20,392 nucleotides of DNA, taken from positions 1 to 20,392 of the IMG/VR virus record IMGVR_UViG_3300044911_001356. One strand, 5' to 3'. A model generated the notes under the pieces. The model saw only the letters and a list, made by a program, of their open reading frames with translations, searched no databases and was not told where the DNA came from. The position numbers and the translations under genes were made by a program. Source of the stretch: a virus. Shown here in pieces: positions 1 to 6,671 of this stretch (the stretch's first letter is position 1; the number at the start of each line of letters is the position of its first letter).

Positions 1-36
1 GAAGCACAATTGGAAAAGGTTACTAAATTAACTTAA
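1..36 (+). CDS. 3' end of an upstream gene, possibly portal protein (5' end outside window)
   Basis: The first 33 bases read open in frame 1 (EAQLEKVTKLT) and end with TAA at 34-36, which overlaps the ATG of the next gene as TAATG. Only eleven residues are visible, so nothing in the sequence identifies the product. In phages the gene directly before a Mu F-like minor head protein is usually the portal, so portal is an inference from order alone. Confidence 0.5.
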   Translation, partial: EAQLEKVTKLT

Positions 37-953
37 TGGCCCAAGCGAATAAAGAAATACAAGCGACATTAAAAGCCATTGACGATGGTTTGATTACTTG
101 GGATGAGGCAATGCCAAAGATTCAAGAACAGATTTATCGTAGGCTATTAATATTTCAAAAGGAGTTAATAATCCAAGGCGATACCATCACCAATTCGGTT
201 AAGAATATCAAACTGTTATCGGATTTAAAGTCGGATTTAGAAAGCATTATTCTTGATAATTCTGATTACTTGGAAAGCGTTACCAAGTTTGCAAAGTTGT
301 ATGATAAGGTTAGCGAATTGAACTATGCTTATTTTAAAGCATTGGAAAAGAAATTCAAACCGCCCAAAGTTATGGAAGCGGTAAAGAAGCAATCAATATC
401 AATTGTATTGGATTCGTTAACCGAAGCAGGAATGAACACTAACCTGATTAATCCAGTACGTGAAATGATTAACACCTACGTTACTACGGGCGGCAGCTAT
501 TCGCAATTAAGCAAAGAATTAAACAACTATATTAATGGCACACCAACGATTGATGGCGCATTGGTAAAGTACACAAAATTAGTTACCACCGATGCAATTA
601 ATCAATATACTGCAACAGTCAATCAAGTTGTTAGTGCTGATTTAGGGTGGGAGTGGTTTCGTTATGTAGGCAGCAACATAAAGACAACACGAACGTTCTG
701 CAAAGCATTAACACAAAAGCAATATTACCACCGTTCTGAGTTACCAAAGATTATCAAAGGAAACTTTGCCGAGTTTAAAGAAATGAAAGGGCAAATTTAT
801 GATAAGACTGGCTTGCCACAAGGTATGATTGAGGACACGAATGTTTCTAACTTCCAAACTTATCGAGGTGGTTATAATTGTGGACATCAAGCATATCCAA
901 TACCGAATTATCTTGTTCCTAAAAATATTATTAGTACATTTACAACCAAATAA
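36..953 (+). CDS. Minor head / head morphogenesis protein, phage Mu gpF-like
   Basis: 305 aa. The N-terminal two thirds are mostly helical and charged. The C-terminal part (about residues 205-295) has the layout of Mu F-like minor head proteins: an aromatic GWEWFRYVGS segment, a short stretch with R and FC (TRTFCKAL), then NFQTYRGGYNCGHQAYPI near the end, where the family keeps an N-C-x-H motif. Such proteins sit at or near the portal inside the capsid and take part in head assembly. The start overlaps the preceding stop as TAATG, which suggests translational coupling, and scaffold and capsid genes follow. The family call rests on the C-terminal pattern and the position; the exact role in the virion is inferred. 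Confidence 0.75.
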   Translation: MAQANKEIQATLKAIDDGLITWDEAMPKIQEQIYRRLLIFQKELIIQGDTITNSVKNIKLLSDLKSDLESIILDNSDYLESVTKFAKLYDKVSELNYAYFKALEKKFKPPKVMEAVKKQSISIVLDSLTEAGMNTNLINPVREMINTYVTTGGSYSQLSKELNNYINGTPTIDGALVKYTKLVTTDAINQYTATVNQVVSADLGWEWFRYVGSNIKTTRTFCKALTQKQYYHRSELPKIIKGNFAEFKEMKGQIYDKTGLPQGMIEDTNVSNFQTYRGGYNCGHQAYPIPNYLVPKNIISTFTTK

Positions 954-967
954 AACCCAATAAAAAC

Positions 968-1351
968 ATGGAAAACAATCCGACAAAACAATCAACCGAA
1001 ACGAATGCTCCGACATTCAAATTATTAAAGATTACAAATGCACATGGAGTGGTAAACTACATTCCCGATAATCGCATGAACAGAAACCATCATGAAACTT
1101 TTAAGAAAGCGTTATCAAAAGAAAAGCGTGAAAAGTATCTGATTGAAGAAGTTATCTTAGATGTTAACGAAGCATCTGATTTAGGTGTGGCCGAGGCTTA
1201 TTACATTCTAAATCCACCCGCTAAGAAGCAAGTTGCAAACCAAAGCGGAACAAGCGATGCAGTCGTTAAAATGCTTATGGAGCAAAACCAAATGTTAATG
1301 GAACGATTGGCAGTTATTGAGTCACAAACACCTAAAACCCCTAAAAAATAA
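968..1351 (+). CDS. Hypothetical phage head-region protein with C-terminal coiled coil
   Basis: 127 aa, not recognised as a named family. It is charged and soluble with no signal or membrane segment. Residues about 30-60 are basic (RMNRNHHETFKKAL). The last 30 residues contain a heptad-like run, VVKMLMEQNQMLMERLAVIE, that should form a short coiled coil, followed by a Pro/Lys tail. It lies between the minor head gene and the scaffold-like gene. A small accessory head or scaffolding-partner role fits the position but is not shown by the sequence. Its TAA shares one base with the ATG of the next tiny gene. Confidence 0.65.
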   Translation: MENNPTKQSTETNAPTFKLLKITNAHGVVNYIPDNRMNRNHHETFKKALSKEKREKYLIEEVILDVNEASDLGVAEAYYILNPPAKKQVANQSGTSDAVVKMLMEQNQMLMERLAVIESQTPKTPKK

Positions 1352-1404
1352 TGGCAAAGTCATATCCAAAACCAAAAGGCGGCTGCAAAGGCTGCGGCAA
1401 ATAA
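1351..1404 (+). CDS. 17-residue Gly/Lys/Cys microprotein with a CxxC motif
   Basis: The ATG overlaps the previous stop as TAATG and opens a 17-codon frame ending in TAA: MAKSYPKPKGGCKGCGK. Cys12 and Cys15 form CxxC in a basic, glycine-rich context, which could bind a metal or form a disulfide. The reasons to take it as a gene are the coupled start, the non-random composition and its place in the gap between two head genes, which would otherwise be empty. It is too short for standard gene callers. Function unknown; it could also be a translated leader for the scaffold gene 27 bp downstream. Confidence 0.5.
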   Translation: MAKSYPKPKGGCKGCGK

Positions 1405-1430
1405 TTACTAACCAAAATAAATAAAACAAC

Positions 1431-2309
1431 ATGGCAATATTAGCTGACACAATAAAGAAGTTACTTACTAAGGCGGGTTTTGATTTAAACTCCGAAACTT
1501 ACAGACAATTAATAGGCATCAAAGAACTTGTTGCTGAAATTCCTGATGAGGTGGACCAGTCACTTACATCATTAATGGGATTGACTGAAGCTAAAAACAA
1601 CATTGATATTAAAAAACATTTCAAAGCTGAGGCACTTGATCCGTTTAATAACAAAGTTGGTGGATGGCTAAAAGAATACGGAGTTGATGATGATACGATT
1701 AAATCAATCTCAGAAGACCCAAACACCTATAATAAGATTGAAACCGCAATTAAAAAGATTGCTGAGTTAAAATCTAAGGGTGGCGAAAACAAAGGAGATA
1801 AAGCCGAACTTGAACGCAAAATAAACGAACTAAGCGCAGCATTGTCTAAGGCGGCAACAGATGCAGCAACTGATAAGGCAAACGCGGTGGCTCAGTTGGT
1901 TGCTCAATATGACGGCGAGTTTACTGAAATGGAAATTAATCGTATTTTAGGAAGTAAACCATTGCCAGGGCAATTCGGAATTGATGTTGAAACAAAGATT
2001 GCACGTGAGTTTTTGAATAAAAAACTTGCTGAAAAAAATGCCACAATAAAAAAAATTGATGGAAAATTAAAAATAGTTGCAAAAGATGATAATAAAATGC
2101 TTATCTTTGACAACGGAAAGGAACTCGACCTTGACACTCTCACAGATATGGCCTTGGCCGACAACAAGTTTTTGAAAGTAAGTGGTACTGGAGGAGGAAA
2201 TCCACCATCACCGACACCGAGTCCACAAGGCTCACCCAAACAGTCTGCCGCGGCAGCCGATGCACTTAGCGAATTAGATATCGCATTGCAAGGTTTCGTG
2301 CAGAAATAA
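1431..2309 (+). CDS. Probable capsid scaffolding protein
   Basis: 292 aa, directly upstream of the major capsid gene, the usual place for a scaffold. The composition fits: acidic and Lys-rich, few aromatics, no Cys seen. A long helical coiled-coil stretch covers about residues 105-160 (KAELERKINELSAALSKAA and Ala-rich continuation). Next comes a mixed alpha/beta stretch, a low-complexity Gly/Pro/Ser linker around residues 250-270 and a short amphipathic helix at the C-terminus (LSELDIALQGFVQK). A small C-terminal helix after a flexible linker is a common way for scaffolds to dock on capsid subunits. No protease motif was recognised. The call comes from composition and position, not from a diagnostic motif. 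Confidence 0.6.
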   Translation: MAILADTIKKLLTKAGFDLNSETYRQLIGIKELVAEIPDEVDQSLTSLMGLTEAKNNIDIKKHFKAEALDPFNNKVGGWLKEYGVDDDTIKSISEDPNTYNKIETAIKKIAELKSKGGENKGDKAELERKINELSAALSKAATDAATDKANAVAQLVAQYDGEFTEMEINRILGSKPLPGQFGIDVETKIAREFLNKKLAEKNATIKKIDGKLKIVAKDDNKMLIFDNGKELDLDTLTDMALADNKFLKVSGTGGGNPPSPTPSPQGSPKQSAAAADALSELDIALQGFVQK

Positions 2310-2322
2310 ACACTACACTATC

Positions 2323-3435
2323 ATGGCATTAGGTTATTGCCCCGCGATGTTACAACACATGAAATATGTGATTGGACAAAACGCACCGGAACATAAGATT
2401 ACTCCTTCGGGATTTTTACGCGCAACTTTGGAGAAAGGCGCACAAGCAACACCAATCGCTGATTCTTTAGCACTTGCAAATACTGCGGGTCATATTAAAG
2501 ATTTGCGTTTGAAATACTACCAACGTACTACACCAGCGCAAATGGCTACTGCTGATAATTGCGATATTGATTTAGTACAAGCGTATGATGAAATCACTAT
2601 TGATACTACTTCAATCGTGAAATTCGGATTACATTTCGACCAAGCTACCATCGCACGTTACTGTGATGAGGCTTCTGCAACCGTTTCAATCGGTGGCGCA
2701 CCTACAAGATTCATGCAAGAACATTTAGCAGGCTTAATGGCTGCAATGAATGGATTTGTTGGTAAAATCGACCAAACATTGTTAGGTCAAATCGTTTGGG
2801 GTAAGAACGCAGTAACGGGTGCAAACACCGCAGTAACTGTGAACTTTAACGATGATTCAACTGTAAACAACTTTTCAGAAGGTTGGACAAAGATTATGAC
2901 TGACTATCGTTTTAACGAAGGTCAAGGTACTCCAATTGTAGTTGGTAGCGGATTAGTTGACTCAGCAGCAGTGCAAGCAATGATTCCTGCAATGACTCAA
3001 TATGCACAGTTGAACAACAACGCAGCTATGGGTCAAATGGATTACTACCATGACATCTACATGAAAGATGCAGTAGGTACAAATCAATTCGGTGTATTCC
3101 AACCTGGAACTTTTGGACTTGTTGAACTTGATCGTTACAGAGGCTTTAGAGCTCAGCAATTAGGTTTATCAACTTTCTGGAACATGGCAGTTCCGTTTAA
3201 CCTACCTGGTAGCGATGGCTTACTTGGAATGTTAAACATCGACTTCCAATTAAGAGAACTTGATTGCCCTACTGAAACAACTGTTGGTTATGAAGAAACT
3301 ACACTTGGCGCAGGTTATTCATTAATCATGTCTAAGAGATTTGCTTTATGGCAAGTACCTAACGATGCTTACTTAGCAGCGGACAGATTAACTGGAAACA
3401 ACGGTGCATTACGTTACACAGCAACTAACACTTAA
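2323..3435 (+). CDS. Major capsid protein (probable)
   Basis: 370 aa, 13 bp after the scaffold-like gene. Codon choice differs visibly from the neighbours (frequent GCA, GTA, TTA, ACT, few rare codons), as expected for the most highly expressed virion gene. The protein has an N-terminal helical/extended part, a long mixed alpha/beta core rich in Asn, Gly and Ala, a loop with TLLGQIVWGKNAVTG, and a C-terminal segment ending in SKRFALWQVPNDAYLAADR. Size and position fit an HK97-fold capsid subunit that assembles around the scaffold. There is no long N-terminal delta domain, which agrees with a separate scaffold gene. Fold-level assignment needs structure comparison; the name rests on order, length and composition. 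Confidence 0.7.
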   Translation: MALGYCPAMLQHMKYVIGQNAPEHKITPSGFLRATLEKGAQATPIADSLALANTAGHIKDLRLKYYQRTTPAQMATADNCDIDLVQAYDEITIDTTSIVKFGLHFDQATIARYCDEASATVSIGGAPTRFMQEHLAGLMAAMNGFVGKIDQTLLGQIVWGKNAVTGANTAVTVNFNDDSTVNNFSEGWTKIMTDYRFNEGQGTPIVVGSGLVDSAAVQAMIPAMTQYAQLNNNAAMGQMDYYHDIYMKDAVGTNQFGVFQPGTFGLVELDRYRGFRAQQLGLSTFWNMAVPFNLPGSDGLLGMLNIDFQLRELDCPTETTVGYEETTLGAGYSLIMSKRFALWQVPNDAYLAADRLTGNNGALRYTATNT

Positions 3436-3438
3436 TAG

Positions 3439-4464
3439 ATGAGTTGCTTTGATGGATTAATTAAACTTAACGGTTGCTCCATTACAGAGGTGCCGCAGGC
3501 TGTTTATTCTTTGAACAGCCTGCCCGGCATTTCTTTAAAATCCTTTGAGCAAGTTGCCAATAGTGAGCAACAAAACTACATTGGATTGTGGGATGCAATT
3601 AATGAACGTGCTGAGGCCCGTTTAAAAAATCAAATTATAAGCTACATGTCCACGCGCTACGACATTAAAAGAGTGCGAAGAACCGTTGATATTTTTGGAA
3701 GTGATACTGTTGCAGTAAGTGATGATAAGTTCAAAGGAATTATAATTAATTCGGGCTATTCGCTTGTTGAAAATTGGAAAATATCGCCATTGCAATCAAC
3801 CTCAATTGATAAAATTAGATTCTACAAATCAAGCACAACAACTGCAACGAGCATTGATGTGTTGTTTTTCAATTATATAAGTAAGGAAATACTATTCACT
3901 AAGACCTTAACGGTGGCTAATTTAGTCCAAGGTTGGAATGAAATCGATATATTATTAAAGTTTGATTGCGCTGTTTTAGGGATTGGTTTCTTAGATACCA
4001 ATATTAACGGTGTGACTTACTCAACAAACGATGCAAACGGTTATTTTAGTTCGTGTTTTGATTATTGCTATGGCTTAGACTATGGCAACTGCGGACAAAT
4101 TAACGGTTTTATTAGCAGCACAAGCGCAATTGGTGGCAATTTAGCCAACAATACTACTGTAAATTCACTGCAGGCAGTTGTAACATTAGGTTGTGAGTAT
4201 GATAGCGCAGTTTGTGCTAATCGTTTATTATTTGCCGAAGCGTTTTGGTATGCTTTGGGCATTGAGTTAATGACTGAGCGCATGTTTTCTGAGCGAATTA
4301 ATTTCTATACTTCAGTTAAACGTGAAGAAGCGAAAGAGTTAATCGATTTGTATAACGTGCGATATGAAGAAGCATTAAAAAACGCTTTGGGCGGTTTAAA
4401 ATTTGAGTGCGATGCATGTTTGGAGTGCAATAGTCAAGTACAAGTTTTTACTCAGTTACCGTAA
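3439..4464 (+). CDS. Head-tail adaptor-like protein with an inserted beta-rich, Cys-rich domain
   Basis: 341 aa, starting 3 bp after the capsid stop. The two ends look helical and similar in style to head-completion adaptors: residues about 35-75 (SFEQVANSEQQNYIGLWDAI) and about 270-320 (LLFAEAFWYALGIELMTERM and onward). Between them lies a beta-rich stretch of about 170 residues with many Asn, Thr, Ser and aromatic residues. Cys is unusually common, with clusters near residues 195-215 (SSCFDYCYGLDYGNCGQ), near 250-257 (GCEYDSAVC) and near the C-terminus (CDACLEC). The position between capsid and neck genes suggests an adaptor at the portal. The inserted domain might be surface-exposed. The whole call is inferred from order and secondary-structure impression. 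Confidence 0.5.
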   Translation: MSCFDGLIKLNGCSITEVPQAVYSLNSLPGISLKSFEQVANSEQQNYIGLWDAINERAEARLKNQIISYMSTRYDIKRVRRTVDIFGSDTVAVSDDKFKGIIINSGYSLVENWKISPLQSTSIDKIRFYKSSTTTATSIDVLFFNYISKEILFTKTLTVANLVQGWNEIDILLKFDCAVLGIGFLDTNINGVTYSTNDANGYFSSCFDYCYGLDYGNCGQINGFISSTSAIGGNLANNTTVNSLQAVVTLGCEYDSAVCANRLLFAEAFWYALGIELMTERMFSERINFYTSVKREEAKELIDLYNVRYEEALKNALGGLKFECDACLECNSQVQVFTQLP

Positions 4465-4910
4465 TGGAAATAAGCTCAAACATACCATTCGTTGTTGGCA
4501 ACATACTTGCTAAGTTTAGGGAGTTAGGAAATCCCGAAACTGTTTCAAGGGCTGCGGCAGTTGCTGTATTGCCTGAATTTCGCAATCGTATTCATGTTGA
4601 GGGCAAAAAATCAGATGGTAGTGCTATTGGCACATACTCGAATAGTTACTTAAAGTTAAGACAACGCCCACCATATAACCGTACAAGTGACCCCGATGTA
4701 ATTGCATCGCTCACAAGACAGTTGGAGAATGGTTATGTTTTAAAAGCAACCGAAAACGCATACACTATTGGCAATGCAAGCCCGTACAATGATGAGAAAG
4801 TTAAACATTTAACCGAGCAATACGGAGAGATATTCCAATTAACGCAAGGTGAGAAAGATTTAACCCAATTAGTAGCCCAAAACACTGCAATAGCATTAAT
4901 GAACGCATGA
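4464..4910 (+). CDS. Neck / virion morphogenesis protein, Mu gpG-like or HK97 gp10-like
   Basis: 148 aa; its ATG shares one base with the preceding stop (TAATG). An N-terminal helix leads into a basic stretch with GTYSNSYLKLRQRPPYN, then LTRQLENGYVLKATENAYTIG and HLTEQYGEIFQLTQGE. This sequence of features (a GxY site with an arginine patch, a ligand-free Thr/Leu helix, a beta strand pair, then a helix with tyrosine and Gly-Glu) is how gpG-like or gp10-like neck proteins read. Such proteins complete the head or join it to the tail. Next to it lies a tail-terminator-sized gene, overlapping by 4 bp (ATGA), so the two are probably translated as a pair. Confidence 0.55.
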   Translation: MEISSNIPFVVGNILAKFRELGNPETVSRAAAVAVLPEFRNRIHVEGKKSDGSAIGTYSNSYLKLRQRPPYNRTSDPDVIASLTRQLENGYVLKATENAYTIGNASPYNDEKVKHLTEQYGEIFQLTQGEKDLTQLVAQNTAIALMNA

Positions 4911-5470
4911 ATTTAAAAGCAGTCATATCAGAAGTTGATAACGCCATTTTAAGCGCGTTTCCATTTGCACCTAACAAGGCATTTGGATTGGCTGAGTTTT
5001 ATTACGATGGCGATAAACGTTATCCTGGCATTGTGCAAACCAATGGCGAGGTAAAAAATTGTTTTTTAGAGGATCAATATAAAATTAGTTGGTATCATCG
5101 CAGCGAATCATCAAGACTTGTTGTAATTGAAAATAACTTTGGCGATAAATTAGATAAGGTTGAGGAAACTATACCCGTACAATTAATAATTTACGCAAAT
5201 AGAGCGCAAACAAAGCAGTCATCACAGACTATTAAGGATATATTTGTTTCAAAAATTCCCAGTGTATTAAGTAAGTTGGTGTGTGAGAGCATTGACATAT
5301 TTGATTGCACATTCGAGGTAACGGAAACTGAAATGAATTCGTCTTTAATTTTTCGTGAGGAATGTAGCGTTCCCGATGTGAGAGTCGGTTTAGAGCATGC
5401 ACTAATAGCAGTGCGATACGAAATCAAACAAACATTTCGCAGATCATGCACAGTGATTTGCGAGTGCTAA
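4907..5470 (+). CDS. Tail terminator / neck protein (probable)
   Basis: 187 aa. The start overlaps the previous stop as ATGA. The protein alternates strands and helices: an N-terminal helix (AVISEVDNAILSAF), a beta segment around residues 30-60, another around PVQLIIYANRAQTKQ (about 85-102), a helix (TIKDIFVSKIPSVLSKL) and a last strand (EHALIAVRYEIKQTF). This alpha/beta order and the length are typical of tail terminator (gpU-like) proteins that cap the tail tube and join it to the neck. It lies just before the tube-like paralogues, where such a gene is expected. The C-terminus is Cys-rich (RRSCTVICEC). No signature motif was recognised, so the name is an inference. Confidence 0.5.
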   Translation: MNLKAVISEVDNAILSAFPFAPNKAFGLAEFYYDGDKRYPGIVQTNGEVKNCFLEDQYKISWYHRSESSRLVVIENNFGDKLDKVEETIPVQLIIYANRAQTKQSSQTIKDIFVSKIPSVLSKLVCESIDIFDCTFEVTETEMNSSLIFREECSVPDVRVGLEHALIAVRYEIKQTFRRSCTVICEC

Positions 5471-5482
5471 AAATTAAAAATC

Positions 5483-6025
5483 ATGGCATATTATCCATCG
5501 GGTTGTGATGAAAACATTACAAACCATACATGTGGCACATGTGGCGTTGAGTTATCTCGCGTACGTGGCACCGCATTCGTAAATAAAAGCTATTACGCCA
5601 CCCTATCAGCCGACTTTGAAGATGAGGCTTTATGGGCTGCGGGCGTAGCATCGGGTGCAATCATTGTTTATCCTGAAACACAAGGCGAATTTGATGGCGG
5701 AACTCCAAACATGGGACAAGGTTATGGCGACACTGAAGAAAGTTTAAACTCTTATACTTTCATGTTATCGTTCAAAGACCCTAACTATGTAGGAAACCGC
5801 GACCATTTCAATAGCGTTAAAGGGTCAAGAAACTTTCACGTTGCATTTAGAAGTGAAACAGTGTTGGCCATCAGTGATGAGCCTTGCACAATCGTACCTA
5901 AGAACCCAATCGCAAACGATTTAAAAGTTGAGCGCACTTGGGATGTTGAGGTTAAATGGACAAGCGATAACTTCCCTGAAGAGTCGGCTATTCCTGCTAA
6001 CTTATTTACTTGTTACGTAGTTTAA
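5483..6025 (+). CDS. Virion protein, copy 1 of a tandem paralogous pair (tail tube candidate)
   Basis: 180 aa. It is clearly homologous over its whole length to the next gene: the shared pattern includes FYPS/YYPS near the start, Cys8, Cys17, ELxRVR, KSYY/KSFY, TQGEFDGG / TQGEYNGG, KDPxYVGN and GSRNFHVAFRSET / GSRNFYIAFCSET. It is beta-rich with no membrane or signal segment. Codon use is regular, and a GC-rich hairpin sits just after its stop, as often seen behind a strongly expressed virion gene. Position after the tail-terminator-like gene points to tail tube, but a decoration or tail-sheath-like role cannot be excluded. Confidence 0.6.
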   Translation: MAYYPSGCDENITNHTCGTCGVELSRVRGTAFVNKSYYATLSADFEDEALWAAGVASGAIIVYPETQGEFDGGTPNMGQGYGDTEESLNSYTFMLSFKDPNYVGNRDHFNSVKGSRNFHVAFRSETVLAISDEPCTIVPKNPIANDLKVERTWDVEVKWTSDNFPEESAIPANLFTCYVV

Positions 6026-6030
6026 TCATT

Positions 6031-6070
6031 GGCGGTCATGGCCCGTAAGCCAGCCGCCTTTAATACTTTT
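6031..6070 (+). terminator. GC-rich hairpin between the tandem paralogues, partial terminator candidate
   Basis: GGCGG at 6031-6035 pairs with CCGCC at 6054-6058, and an inner GGC/GCC pair (6040-6042, 6049-6051) closes a six-base loop. The sequence then turns T-rich (TTTAATACTTTT). It lies in the 50-bp gap between the two copies and is far more GC-rich than its surroundings. The T-run is interrupted, so it would be a weak terminator or an mRNA-stabilising end rather than a full stop. Confidence 0.45.
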
Positions 6071-6075
6071 AATTT

Positions 6076-6669
6076 ATGAGTTTCTACCCATCAAATTGTA
6101 ATGTAATTGAAAGTCATTTGGCTTGTGGATGCGGTATTGAACTTGCCCGCGTTCGTTCGGTTGCATTGATACATAAATCGTTTTACAATCAATTAGCAAC
6201 AGACTTTGAAAATCCTTTGTTTTGGCAAACGGGCATAACTGGAGGCTTTATAATTGTATTGCCGCAAACACAAGGCGAATACAACGGAGGCAGCCCAATA
6301 ACTTCACGCGGCTTTGGTTGGAGTGAAGAAACATTGATGGCCTATGGCTTTGAGGTTAACTATAAAGACCCTGATTATGTAGGTAACTTACCACATTATA
6401 ATTCAATAACGGGTTCACGTAACTTTTATATTGCATTTTGCTCAGAAACAATAATGCGAATATCGCAAAGACCTGGCACATTAATAGCAAGTAATCCCGT
6501 TGCAAATTCGTTAAAAGATGAGGTAAACTTTATGTTGAATTATAAGTGGACACATGATAAGATGCCATTGGAATTTGACATTCCAGATGGTGTATTTGTT
6601 TGCGCCCCATCAGTTGTTTACGGTGCAAGTTTTGACAATAGTTTTGATGACTCATTTGATATACCTTAG
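6076..6669 (+). CDS. Virion protein, copy 2 of the tandem pair, with acidic C-terminal SFD repeats
   Basis: 197 aa and a full-length paralogue of the preceding gene (same Cys8 and Cys17, same TQGEYNGGSP, YKDPDYVGN and GSRNFYIAFCSET blocks). The copies have diverged strongly at the DNA level, so the duplication is old. Copy 2 carries an extra tail of about 17 residues with a repeated SFD unit (SFDNSFDDSFDIP), absent from copy 1. Two tube-like subunits may form different parts of the tail, or one may cap or decorate the other. The stop is followed after 2 bp by the fibre gene. The specific role of either copy is not visible in the sequence. Confidence 0.6.
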   Translation: MSFYPSNCNVIESHLACGCGIELARVRSVALIHKSFYNQLATDFENPLFWQTGITGGFIIVLPQTQGEYNGGSPITSRGFGWSEETLMAYGFEVNYKDPDYVGNLPHYNSITGSRNFYIAFCSETIMRISQRPGTLIASNPVANSLKDEVNFMLNYKWTHDKMPLEFDIPDGVFVCAPSVVYGASFDNSFDDSFDIP

Positions 6670-6671
6670 AT

